Numbered from the stretch's first letter, positions 6,243 to 12,741 are shown. The stretch: DNA of 12,789 bases from Chloroflexota bacterium (GCA_023395675.1 JAEWYL010000011.1:1-12789), one strand, 5' to 3'. The notes: a model not told the origin generated them from the letters alone. Numbers and translations are program-made.

Positions 6243-6344
6243 AACCTGCTTTCAGCAGGTTTGAGAGGTGCAGCCTGTGAATTCATTCACAGGCGGTCGA
6301 GATGCGAATTCATCCACTGGCGGGCGAATGCGAATGTGGATGAA
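6243..6344. repeat. Three consecutive palindromes downstream of the acetyltransferase gene
   Basis: AACCTGCT-TTC-AGCAGGTT (6243-6261) repeats the stem found at 6161-6178. GCCTGTGAAT-TC-ATTCACAGGC (6273-6294) is a 10-bp near-perfect palindrome. TTCATCCAC (6309-6317) pairs with GTGGATGAA (6336-6344). Any of these could cap the 3' end of the acetyltransferase mRNA. Confidence 0.6.
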
Positions 6345-6365
6345 AGACAGCCGTTCCCAGGCGGG

Positions 6366-7394
6366 TCACCCACCCGGAGCGATCCCCTTGCGGTAGACCA
6401 CATCCCGCTCCAGCTCGCGGAAACCTACGCTCTCGTACAGGCGCAGCGCCCCGGTCAGGTTAGCGGCGTCCACGCCCAGGGTGGCCTCGGTCATGCCGCG
6501 GGCGTGCAGCCGGCGCATGCTCTCCACCAGCAGGGCCCGCCCCAGGCCGCGCTTGCGGTAAGCCCGGCGCACCGCCAGGGTGTTGATCATGCCACGCAGG
6601 AAGCCGTAGCGGGCGTTGTCCTCCGGGTAGATGGCGTTGAGGGAGACGCCGGCGATGCGCTCGCCCTCCCAGGCCGCCACCCACAGATCCAGGTCGTTGG
6701 CCGGGTCCTGCTCCCAGGCCTCGTAATCGGCCCGGGTCTTGGGGGCGTAGCCCCAGTGGTCCCGGAAGGCCTCTTCTTTTGTCTCCCAGATGGCGGGCAG
6801 GTGCTCCGGGCGGACGGGACGGAACTCCAGGCCCTCGGGCAGGGGCGCCGGGGGCAGCTCAGCCAGGTTCGGGCGCTGCATGAAAAAGAAATAGCGGGCG
6901 GGGGTGTATCCCGCCTCTTCCAGCAGCCGGCAGGCGCCGGTTGATTTCCCCGGGACGAAGGCCTGGAAGAAAGCGCCTGCCCCCGGACGGGTGAGGGGGC
7001 CTAGGGCGGCGTGGATCTCCTGCAGGCGCCACTCGTTCCAGGCCACGAACAGCCGCCCCAGCCCCCTGCGCCGCCCCTCGGCCCGGGTGTATGCCAGGTG
7101 CCAGAGCTGCCGGTTCCCCTCCAGGTCTTCACGCCACCAGACCCGGGTAAAAGCCACCGGGCGGCTCTCCAGCTCGGCCAGCAGCATATCGGCCTTCAGG
7201 TCGCAGTTGGGAAGGTGCTCGTACTCGTAGGTCACCTCTTCCACGGACAAATACTCCTCCACCTGGTCGGCGGTGGAGCTGAGGTTGATGATCTCGGTCA
7301 GGGCCGGGAAATCCTCGGGCAGGCGGGGAGGGCGCAGCGCCAGCCCCGGGATGCCCGAGAGCAGGGGCTGCAGGTGAGCGGGGAAATTTGCCAT
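6366..7394 (-). CDS. Tandem-domain GNAT N-acetyltransferase
   Basis: This 342-residue protein is built from two GNAT domains, like mycothiol synthase-type fusions. The N-terminal domain (about 18-175) has the acetyl-CoA loop motif RRRGLGRL (108-115). The C-terminal domain (about 188-338) has LAVRRAYRKRGLGRALL (273-289), DAANLTGALRLYESVGF (309-325) and a typical closing strand. The intact R-x-x-G-x-G loops suggest that both halves can bind acetyl-CoA, though usually only one is catalytic. The acyl acceptor cannot be predicted; antibiotic, small-amine and protein targets are all possible. It is probably monocistronic: a strong hairpin lies upstream (7446-7480) and terminator candidates lie downstream. 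The ATG at 7394 is preceded by AAAGG about 13 bases upstream, a weak ribosome binding site. A link to the peptidase/ligase genes upstream on the same strand is possible but not shown. Confidence 0.88.
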   Translation of the reverse strand: MANFPAHLQPLLSGIPGLALRPPRLPEDFPALTEIINLSSTADQVEEYLSVEEVTYEYEHLPNCDLKADMLLAELESRPVAFTRVWWREDLEGNRQLWHLAYTRAEGRRRGLGRLFVAWNEWRLQEIHAALGPLTRPGAGAFFQAFVPGKSTGACRLLEEAGYTPARYFFFMQRPNLAELPPAPLPEGLEFRPVRPEHLPAIWETKEEAFRDHWGYAPKTRADYEAWEQDPANDLDLWVAAWEGERIAGVSLNAIYPEDNARYGFLRGMINTLAVRRAYRKRGLGRALLVESMRRLHARGMTEATLGVDAANLTGALRLYESVGFRELERDVVYRKGIAPGG

Positions 7395-7445
7395 GAAATG
7401 ACCAACCTTTTCTGAAAAGGATAGAGGAATACCAGAAGATTACAG

Positions 7446-7480
7446 TCTATTGAGATCGAGCGAAGCTCGATCTCAATAGA
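7446..7480. terminator. 16-bp perfect hairpin after the peptidase gene
   Basis: TCTATTGAGATCGAGC (7446-7461) is exactly complementary to 7465-7480, with a GAA loop. It lies 30 bases after the peptidase stop (- strand) and about 50 bases before the acetyltransferase start, so it probably separates the two transcripts. No T-run follows. Its 16-bp stem and 3-nt loop match the hairpin at 5968-6002, but the sequence is unrelated. Confidence 0.6.
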
Positions 7481-7510
7481 TCGCAACATACGCTTTCGGG
7501 TGGGGGACCT

Positions 7511-8422
7511 TTACTTCTCTCCCTGGAAATAAGTGCGAAAGCCGAGCAGGCGGTAGCGGGCCAGCAGGGCCTCGACCGGTTCGGTCACCACCCCGCCGGC
7601 CTCGCGCGAGGCGTGCACCACCAGCCCCTCCTGCGGGCCGGAGAAAATGGCCACGTGGGAGTACTTTTTGACGGCATGGCGCAGGAAAATCAGGTCTCCC
7701 TGTGCGGCCTCTTCGGGGGCGACGCGCAGGCCGGCCTTCATCTGGTCGAGGGAGTGCTTGGGGAGCAGGATGGGGTGGGGGAGTACCGGCGCGCTGCTGT
7801 GCGCATAGGCATGCTGAGCAAGGGCCGAGCAGTCCAGCCCGCGCTGCAGGTCCCGCCCGCCCAGGCGGTAGGGCGCCTCCAGGTGCTCCAGCCCGAAGGC
7901 CCACACCCCGAGGCGCACGCGCTCTTCCTGTTCCGGCGAGGCCGGGCAGGGCAGGGGGGCGAACTCGGGCTGAGTCTCGGCCGGCAGGCAGCGCTCCAGG
8001 GCGAGGCGCTCGATCCAGCCCAGGCTGCCGTCGGCGGCGCGGATCAGGGCCCGCTCTTCCATCTCGAGCAAGAGCGCGAACGGCGGGTCGCCGGGCAGCA
8101 CCTGGGTCGCCAGCTTCTCCAGCCGGGGGCTGCTCCAGACGTCCAGCGGGGCGCCGGGGGCCGGGTAATGAAAGAGCGGGCGGCCCTGCGCATCGCTCTC
8201 GAGCACGTGCAGGCGATCCAGCACCGGGCCGGGGTAGACCTCCCGCAGCGCTTCCAGGGCCTGCTGGTGCTGGCGGGCGGTCAGCACCTGCCCGTGCAGC
8301 TCCGGCCCGTCCGGGCCCGGACGCACCTCGGGCTCGAAGAGCAGGAATTCGTACTGCTCCTGCAGCGCGGCCCGCAGCCTCTCGATGGCCCCCTGCAGGG
8401 CCTGCAGCTCTTGCTCGTTCAT
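7511..8422 (-). CDS. Cytoplasmic NlpC/P60 (C40) cysteine peptidase
   Basis: This protein of about 303 residues has a C-terminal NlpC/P60 domain (about 165-303), with catalytic C198 in RGLDCSALAQHAYA, H256 in YSHVAIF and H270 in VVHAS. Residues about 85-145 (PLDVWSSP to GWIERLAL) look like a bacterial SH3 domain. About 28-80 (HGQVLTARQHQQALEAL) faintly resembles a BON-type fold. There is no signal peptide, lipobox or membrane helix, so it is predicted to act in the cytoplasm. This is like YkfC-type gamma-D-glutamyl peptidases, which cleave short peptides containing D-Glu. The upstream PLP gene ends in ATGA, whose ATG (8434) would be an alternative start, but GGAGG directly abuts it. The ATG at 8422, twelve bases after the GGAGG, is preferred. 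The two genes are certainly coupled. Its role may be to trim or release a product of the neighbouring ligases (inference). Confidence 0.87.
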   Translation of the reverse strand: MNEQELQALQGAIERLRAALQEQYEFLLFEPEVRPGPDGPELHGQVLTARQHQQALEALREVYPGPVLDRLHVLESDAQGRPLFHYPAPGAPLDVWSSPRLEKLATQVLPGDPPFALLLEMEERALIRAADGSLGWIERLALERCLPAETQPEFAPLPCPASPEQEERVRLGVWAFGLEHLEAPYRLGGRDLQRGLDCSALAQHAYAHSSAPVLPHPILLPKHSLDQMKAGLRVAPEEAAQGDLIFLRHAVKKYSHVAIFSGPQEGLVVHASREAGGVVTEPVEALLARYRLLGFRTYFQGEK

Positions 8423-8430
8423 ACTCGTTT

Positions 8431-9528
8431 TCATCCTCCCCCGCCATCGCCCCTGAGCGCGCTGAGCGAGGCCACGATCCGGTCCAGGTCTTCGAAACTG
8501 GCGGCATTGAGCAGGGCGGGGTCCGGAGGCAGGTCCAGGTCGGGGTAAGCTCTGCCGGTCAGGATGCAGGCCGTAGGACCTTTTCTGCCGGCCCGGGCAG
8601 CGCGCGCTACCCCCGCCAGGGCCGCGGCGCTCTCGTAAGCGCTGTCGATCCCCAGCCGCCGCAGCCGCTCCAGCGCCGCCAGGATCTCCTCGTCCCCCAC
8701 GTACCAGACCGCCCCGCCCGAGCGGCGGATATACTCCAGCGCCTCGGCCGTGCGCCGGGTGCGTTTCGCCCCCAGGTCGCCCACCACGCTGCGCTGATCC
8801 GAAACCCCTGGCAGGCCCCAGTCGGCGGCCAGCGAGTTCACCAGCCCGGCCTGCACGGCGTGTATCTGCGGGGGGCGGTAATCGGGGTGGGCCTCCTGGT
8901 AAGAGAAGAAGGCCTGGGCCATCCCCACCAGGGTGCTGGCGCTGCTCGAATACAGGAACACGGCCTCCAGCGGGGCGCCGCTCTCGATCAGTTCGTAACC
9001 CAGCGAGCGGTAGCCCTCCGGCGCGATCGGGCTGGTGGAGGGGCGCAGGTTCGGGATGCCGTACACCTTCTCGATGTAGCGCGAGAAGCGCATGGGCTCC
9101 CGGCTGGCCACCACGGTGGCCCCGAAATTCAGCATCTGCCTCACCTTCAGGGCGTTGGTCTGTGGGGCGATCTGGGCGATCAGCCGCAGCCCGGCCCGGG
9201 CGCAGTAGGCCGCGGTGGCGAGGGCCGCGTTGCCCGAGGAGCTGAGGGTGACCAGCGCGTGCCCGTGCTGCCGGGCCCAGGAGACCTGGTAGGCCGCGCA
9301 GCGGTCTTTCTGCGTGCCGTTGGGGTTCAGGTCCTCCCGTTTCAGCCACAGCCGTTCCAGGCCGAGCTGCTCGGCCAGCTCGTGTACCTCGCTCAACGGG
9401 GTGGAGCCCTCGTCCAGGCTGATGCGGAAGGCGGGCGCCAGCTCGGGCCGGTAGGCGCCCCAGTAGCGCCAGATGTTCCGCTGGGCGGGATCCCAGGGGA
9501 AGGGCGGGTCGAAAGCGGTCAGGCTCAT
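8431..9528 (-). CDS. PLP-dependent fold-type-II enzyme, threonine synthase-like
   Basis: This protein of about 365 residues belongs to the threonine synthase/cysteine synthase superfamily. The motif EDLNPNGTQKDR (65-76) contains the Schiff-base lysine K74, and SSSGN (96-100) is the usual asparagine loop that contacts the PLP ring hydroxyl. YSSSASTLVGMA (193-204) stands where a Gly-rich phosphate-binding loop is normally found, and CILTGRAYPD (321-330) is the C-terminal cofactor-ring region. Family members replace or eliminate a beta or gamma leaving group on an amino acid. Threonine synthase, diaminopropionate synthase or a new specificity are all possible. No other threonine-pathway gene is nearby. 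ATG 9528 is used rather than GTG 9534; neither has a clear ribosome binding site. It overlaps the start region of the peptidase gene. The LysW-like gene diverges from it across 78 bases. Confidence 0.82.
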   Translation of the reverse strand: MSLTAFDPPFPWDPAQRNIWRYWGAYRPELAPAFRISLDEGSTPLSEVHELAEQLGLERLWLKREDLNPNGTQKDRCAAYQVSWARQHGHALVTLSSSGNAALATAAYCARAGLRLIAQIAPQTNALKVRQMLNFGATVVASREPMRFSRYIEKVYGIPNLRPSTSPIAPEGYRSLGYELIESGAPLEAVFLYSSSASTLVGMAQAFFSYQEAHPDYRPPQIHAVQAGLVNSLAADWGLPGVSDQRSVVGDLGAKRTRRTAEALEYIRRSGGAVWYVGDEEILAALERLRRLGIDSAYESAAALAGVARAARAGRKGPTACILTGRAYPDLDLPPDPALLNAASFEDLDRIVASLSALRGDGGGG

Positions 9529-9534
9529 GCGCAC

Positions 9535-9564
9535 TTGACCGTAAGCCCGCAGGGGTGATAAGAT
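9535..9564 (+). promoter_or_regulatory. Promoter of the LysW-like gene
   Basis: TTGACC (9535-9540) matches five of six bases of a sigma-70 -35 box, and TAAGAT (9559-9564) four of six of a -10, with an 18-nt spacer. It directs transcription into the LysW-like gene with a leader of about 35 nt. It overlaps the 5' end of the divergent PLP gene, so the two transcripts may interfere or share regulation. Confidence 0.55.
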
Positions 9565-9570
9565 CTTTGC

Positions 9571-9600
9571 CGGGCCGGGGCCCGATTTTCCACAAGGAGT
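9571..9600 (+). promoter_or_regulatory. Leader hairpin and strong ribosome binding site
   Basis: CGGGCC-GG-GGCCCG (9571-9584) forms a 6-bp hairpin followed by ATTTT, near the predicted transcript start. AAGGAGT at 9594-9600 lies six bases before the ATG at 9607 and is the best ribosome binding site in the window. The hairpin may be a weak attenuator or a 5' cap structure. Confidence 0.5.
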
Positions 9601-9606
9601 GTCGCC

Positions 9607-9759
9607 ATGGTCGAATGCCTGGAATGCAACGCAAACTTTGAACTGCCGGAGGGCTGCCGCGTGGGCGAGGTGATCGAATGCCCGAACTGCGGCGCGCTGC
9701 TGGAAGTCTTCAGCCTCAGCCCGCCGGTGATCGACCTCTTCGAAGAAGAGGAGAAGTAA
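9607..9759 (+). CDS. LysW-like zinc-ribbon carrier protein, 50 residues
   Basis: The 50-residue product starts MVECLECNANFELPEG and has CxxC pairs at C4/C7 and C25/C28 (CPNCGALLEV), a zinc ribbon of the LysW type. LysW is the amino-group carrier of lysine/arginine biosynthesis in Thermus and relatives. There, an ATP-grasp enzyme joins an amino acid to the side chain of the C-terminal Glu in an EDWGE tail. This protein keeps the size, the fold motif and an acidic C-terminus but ends FEEEEK, with no EDWGE and a terminal Lys, so it is not a standard LysW. An extra C17 is present. The start is fixed by AAGGAGT six bases upstream, and its own promoter precedes it. It lies on the opposite strand between a Mur ligase and a PLP-enzyme gene, with no lys genes nearby. 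A carrier role for a neighbouring ligase pathway is inference; a plain zinc-ribbon protein is the alternative. Confidence 0.8.
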   Translation: MVECLECNANFELPEGCRVGEVIECPNCGALLEVFSLSPPVIDLFEEEEK

Positions 9760-9767
9760 GCGCTACG

Positions 9768-9793
9768 CTCGCCCGGTTTGTAGGCGGGGCGAG
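9768..9793. terminator. Hairpin between convergent LysW-like and Mur ligase genes
   Basis: CTCGCCC (9768-9774) pairs with GGGCGAG (9787-9793) around a 12-nt loop, in the 51-bp gap between two stop codons facing each other. It is the only obvious candidate for a shared terminator, but it has no T-run on either strand. Confidence 0.35.
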
Positions 9794-9810
9794 AGAGCCG
9801 GCGGGCTGCC

Positions 9811-11307
9811 TTATTGTTGTTCCCCGGCTGCGCGCAGGGCCAGGTTGCGCACCAGGGTGCGAAAGCCCTCTTCATCTCCGGTATCGTCCAGATAGAACAT
9901 GCGGTAGAAATACGGGCAGGCGGGGGAGAGCAGGACGGTCTCTCCCGGCCCGGCGCGCCGGAAGGCGAACTCGACCGCCTCCTCCAGGCTGGTGAAGGCG
10001 CGGCACAGGGGCGCCTCGTTCTCACCCGCCGCTCCCAGCTTCTCCAGCTCCGCCAGAATTTTCTCCGGTCCTTTGCCGGGCATCACCAGCAGCGTGCGCA
10101 CCCGCTCGCGGATGGCCCGCGCCAGCTCGCTGTAGTCCAGCCCTTTTTCGTCGCCGCCGACGATCAGGTGCACCGGCTCCGGGATGGCGCCCAGCGCCGC
10201 CAGGGTGGCGCTGGGGGTGGTGCTGTTCAGATCGTCCACGAAGCGCACCCCGTTGATCGAGCGCACGTACTGCAGGCGGTGTTTGATGCCCCGGAACCCG
10301 CGCAGGCTCTCCCAGACCCGGGCCGGATCGACGCCCAGCGCGCAGCCGGCCGCCGCGGCCGCCAGGGCGTTCTCCAGGTTGTGCGCCCCCGCCAGGGGCA
10401 GCTCTGAGGCCGGGCCGAGCCTCGCCTCCCGCTCTCCATCCCGGTAGATCACCATCCCATCTTCCACACTCGCCCCCGGCAAACCCCCCAGCGGCTCTTT
10501 CGAAAACCACAGCAGGCGGCCGCGCACCGCCGGCTCGAAGAGGCGCGTGATGGGGTTGTCGCGGTTCAATACGGCGATATCCCCCGGCCCCTGGAATTCC
10601 AGGATGCTGCGCTTCGTGGCGATGTAATCCTCGTAAGAATCGTGCTCGTCCAGGTGGTTGGGGTAGACGTTGGTCACCACTGCCAGGTGCGGGCTGCGCT
10701 CCAGGCCGCGCAGCTGGCGGTTGCTGGTCTCCAGCAGCAGCAGGTCCTGCGGCTGCATCTCCAGCACGCGGTCCAGCACGGGCGGGCTGTGGCGCTCGTT
10801 CCCCGCGAAGTACACCCGGCGCTCCAGGCCGTGCGAGAGGACCTCGTAGAGTATGCGGCTGGTGGTGGACTTGCCATGTGCGCCCGTCACGGCGGCGAGG
10901 GGGCAGGGGGCCAGGTCGAAGTAAAGCCGGGTGATGCTGCTGAAGGGGATCCCGGCCTCCTTCGCCCGCGCCAGGCGGGGGAAATTGCTGCGGTAGATGA
11001 ACCAGGCCTGGGTGGCGAAGATCAGGTCGGCCCCTTCGATGCCCTCCAGGTACTGCTTACCGAACCGCTTTTGCACCGGCTGGGCCGCCAGCCAGTCGAA
11101 AAGCGCCTTGCGTTCGGCGCGCGGCAGGCCCACATGCACCAGCATGAACTGGCGCTCGAAGTCTTCCTCGGGGGAGAAGTCGTGGGCGGTGAGGCGGCTG
11201 AAGCCCAGCCTCAGCAAGAAACGGGTCACCGCAGCCCCCTCCACGCTCGAAAGGCCGACCACGTGCACGTTCCTGTCTTTGTAGGTGAGCAGTTCAGGGA
11301 GGTTCAT
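9811..11307 (-). CDS. MurD-like Mur ligase family protein
   Basis: This 498-residue protein has a Rossmann-like N-terminal domain (VHVVGLSSVEGAAVTRFLL, 14-32). The Mur ATPase domain follows, with P-loop AAVTGAHGKSTT (138-149), NVYPNHLDEHDSYEDYIATKRSIL (213-236, with the probable carbamylated lysine K232) and GAHNLENALAA (307-317). The C-terminal domain has FVDDLNSTTPSATLAAL (356-372), GGDEKGLDYSEL and LLSPACPYFYRMF (459-471). Layout and C-terminal motifs are closest to MurD, but the P-loop has His as in MurC/Mpl. MurD's DSKATN motif reads DLNSTT, and the C-terminal substrate segment after SPAC is altered. It probably ligates an amino acid to something other than the standard UDP-MurNAc-L-Ala/D-Glu pair (inference). 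ATG 11307 is chosen over TTG 11325, though neither has a clear ribosome binding site. It is 60 bases downstream of an ATP-grasp ligase gene and likely shares its transcript. Confidence 0.88.
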   Translation of the reverse strand: MNLPELLTYKDRNVHVVGLSSVEGAAVTRFLLRLGFSRLTAHDFSPEEDFERQFMLVHVGLPRAERKALFDWLAAQPVQKRFGKQYLEGIEGADLIFATQAWFIYRSNFPRLARAKEAGIPFSSITRLYFDLAPCPLAAVTGAHGKSTTSRILYEVLSHGLERRVYFAGNERHSPPVLDRVLEMQPQDLLLLETSNRQLRGLERSPHLAVVTNVYPNHLDEHDSYEDYIATKRSILEFQGPGDIAVLNRDNPITRLFEPAVRGRLLWFSKEPLGGLPGASVEDGMVIYRDGEREARLGPASELPLAGAHNLENALAAAAAGCALGVDPARVWESLRGFRGIKHRLQYVRSINGVRFVDDLNSTTPSATLAALGAIPEPVHLIVGGDEKGLDYSELARAIRERVRTLLVMPGKGPEKILAELEKLGAAGENEAPLCRAFTSLEEAVEFAFRRAGPGETVLLSPACPYFYRMFYLDDTGDEEGFRTLVRNLALRAAGEQQ

Positions 11308-11367
11308 GAAGGGTTCGCGGGTCAAGCAGATGCGTTTACCGGCTTTCTCAGGGGGCCGGTCGAGTGA

Positions 11368-12741
11368 TTATATCACCGGACCCAGGTCCAGCGCCTCGTA
11401 AACGGCCTCGGCAGCCTGGCTGGCGTGTGCGGCGAGGGCATCTCGTCCATCCAGCGCAGAGAGCGGGAACTGCAGCCGGGCGCACTCGATGCCCGAGCGC
11501 ACCACCTGACCCTGCCCGGCGGGCAAGACCAGGAATTCCTCCCCCTCTGCCGGGGCGTCCAGCAGGTGCAGGGCAAGGCGCTTCAGGCGCAGCTCCCCGC
11601 CTTCCAGGGTGTAAACCCCGGCCTGCAGGGAGCCGCGCACCACCTGGTCGCACTCCGTGGTGTTGTGCAGGATGATCTGCGAACCGGGGCGGGTGCCACG
11701 CAGCGCGCCGGCCGAACGCTCGAAGCTCTCCCGGCTGAACTCCGCCCGCCCATCCCCCGCCCAGCCAAAGGCGTGCAGGTGCCAGAACAGCAGGGGCAGC
11801 TCTCTCCGGGCGTGCTGCAGATCGGTGAACACGGGGATGGAGGCCACCAGCCGGGGGTTGGTCTCGATCACGTACAGCTTTTCCCCGGCCTCGTCCACCT
11901 GGAAATCCAGCCCAAAGATGCCGCGGTAGCCTCGTCCGGCAAAATAGGCCCCGATGCGCGCCGTGGCCTCCCGCGCCTGCTCCGCCAGGGCCGCAGGCCC
12001 GGGCAGGAGGGCCCAGTCCTGCCCGCAGGAGCCCAGCCGGTAGCGGGTCAGCTCCGGCAGGCCGGTGATCTGCAGGAAGGGGTCGCCGGAGAGGACGCCG
12101 AAGGGGGTCACGCAGGCGTTCACGGTCAGGGTCCAGCCGGGGATATAGGCGGTGCACTTCGCCTGCCGGTTCTCGTTCCCGGCCTGGGCCGCGGCCAGGT
12201 CCCCCTCGCCTTCGATGAAATACGTCTCCCGCCCGGAAAAGCCCTTGGCGTACTGCAGCACCGCCGGCAGCCCGATCTCCCGGCGGATGCCCTCCAGGGT
12301 CAGGTCGCCGGCCCGCCCCTCCAGGCGCGGCGGGTGGGCCAGGCCCAGCTCCTGCAGCACCTGAGGAAAGTGGAGCTTATTCTCGAACTGCCGGGCGGTG
12401 AGGGCCTGGCTGGCCATCAGCCTCCAGCCCTGCTCCCGGCAGATCTGCTCGATGGCGGCCGAGTTTTTAAAGACCAGCACCGAGGCCGGGCCGAGGGCGT
12501 GGATGAACTGCTGCACCTCCGGCCGCGCCAGCAGCTCGCCCGAGTTGCGTGAGCGGGCGGGGTCCGGCGGGGCCTGGCGCGCCAGGCAGAACACGGGGAT
12601 CCCCGACCCTTCCAGCCGGTCCACAATGCTGGTATCGTCCGCGCAGACCACAGCGAAACGGTCGAGCACCATGTCCAGCCCCAGGGCCAGGGCGGGCGAA
12701 TTCGAGACAAAAACGATGGTTTCTGAGGCGCCGGTGGTCAT
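11368..12741 (-). CDS. Stand-alone ATP-grasp ligase
   Basis: This 457-residue protein has an N-terminal pre-ATP-grasp domain (TIVFVSNSPALALGLD, 8-23, with FKNSAAIEQICREQGW about 91-106). The ATP-grasp domain spans about 115-320, with LPAVLQYAKGFSG (158-170), KCTAYIPGWTLTVNACV (195-211), GIFGLDFQVD (274-283) and the metal-binding VIETNPRLVAS (291-301, E293 and N295). A C-terminal domain of about 130 residues (GSQIILHNT, GVYTLEGGELRLKRLA) resembles the accessory lobe of biotin-carboxylase/CPSase-like members. It should form an amide via an acyl phosphate; substrates are unknown. ATG 12741 has AGGAG twelve bases upstream and a TATAAT box beyond that. It is the first gene of a probable ATP-grasp/Mur-ligase operon, so the two ligases likely act in sequence. 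It is not closely similar by eye to the other ATP-grasp protein in the window (587-1750). Confidence 0.85.
   Translation of the reverse strand: MTTGASETIVFVSNSPALALGLDMVLDRFAVVCADDTSIVDRLEGSGIPVFCLARQAPPDPARSRNSGELLARPEVQQFIHALGPASVLVFKNSAAIEQICREQGWRLMASQALTARQFENKLHFPQVLQELGLAHPPRLEGRAGDLTLEGIRREIGLPAVLQYAKGFSGRETYFIEGEGDLAAAQAGNENRQAKCTAYIPGWTLTVNACVTPFGVLSGDPFLQITGLPELTRYRLGSCGQDWALLPGPAALAEQAREATARIGAYFAGRGYRGIFGLDFQVDEAGEKLYVIETNPRLVASIPVFTDLQHARRELPLLFWHLHAFGWAGDGRAEFSRESFERSAGALRGTRPGSQIILHNTTECDQVVRGSLQAGVYTLEGGELRLKRLALHLLDAPAEGEEFLVLPAGQGQVVRSGIECARLQFPLSALDGRDALAAHASQAAEAVYEALDLGPVI

Larger units (their letters stand above)
5671..6365. other. Gene-free, palindrome-rich intergenic region
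   Basis: No convincing gene is seen in these about 700 bases: open frames here lack domains and run through hairpins. It contains at least eight inverted repeats, the clearest of which are listed separately, plus two terminator candidates. Part of it must hold the promoter of the 165-residue membrane protein gene, but I see no convincing box. Confidence 0.7.

Noticed and set aside
7702..9558. Very long open frames on the + strand opposite the PLP and peptidase genes
   Set aside because: They are Arg/Pro/Gly-rich, have no domain motifs, and mirror genes with clear catalytic motifs. Long antisense frames are expected at this G+C content.
9811..11307. Ordinary murD of the division/cell-wall cluster
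   Set aside because: No mra, fts or other mur genes flank it, and its substrate-contact motifs differ from MurD.
9607..12741. Standard LysW-dependent lysine or arginine biosynthesis cluster
   Set aside because: No LysX/ArgX-type RimK-like ligase, kinase, reductase, aminotransferase or LysK-type deacylase is seen, and the carrier lacks EDWGE.
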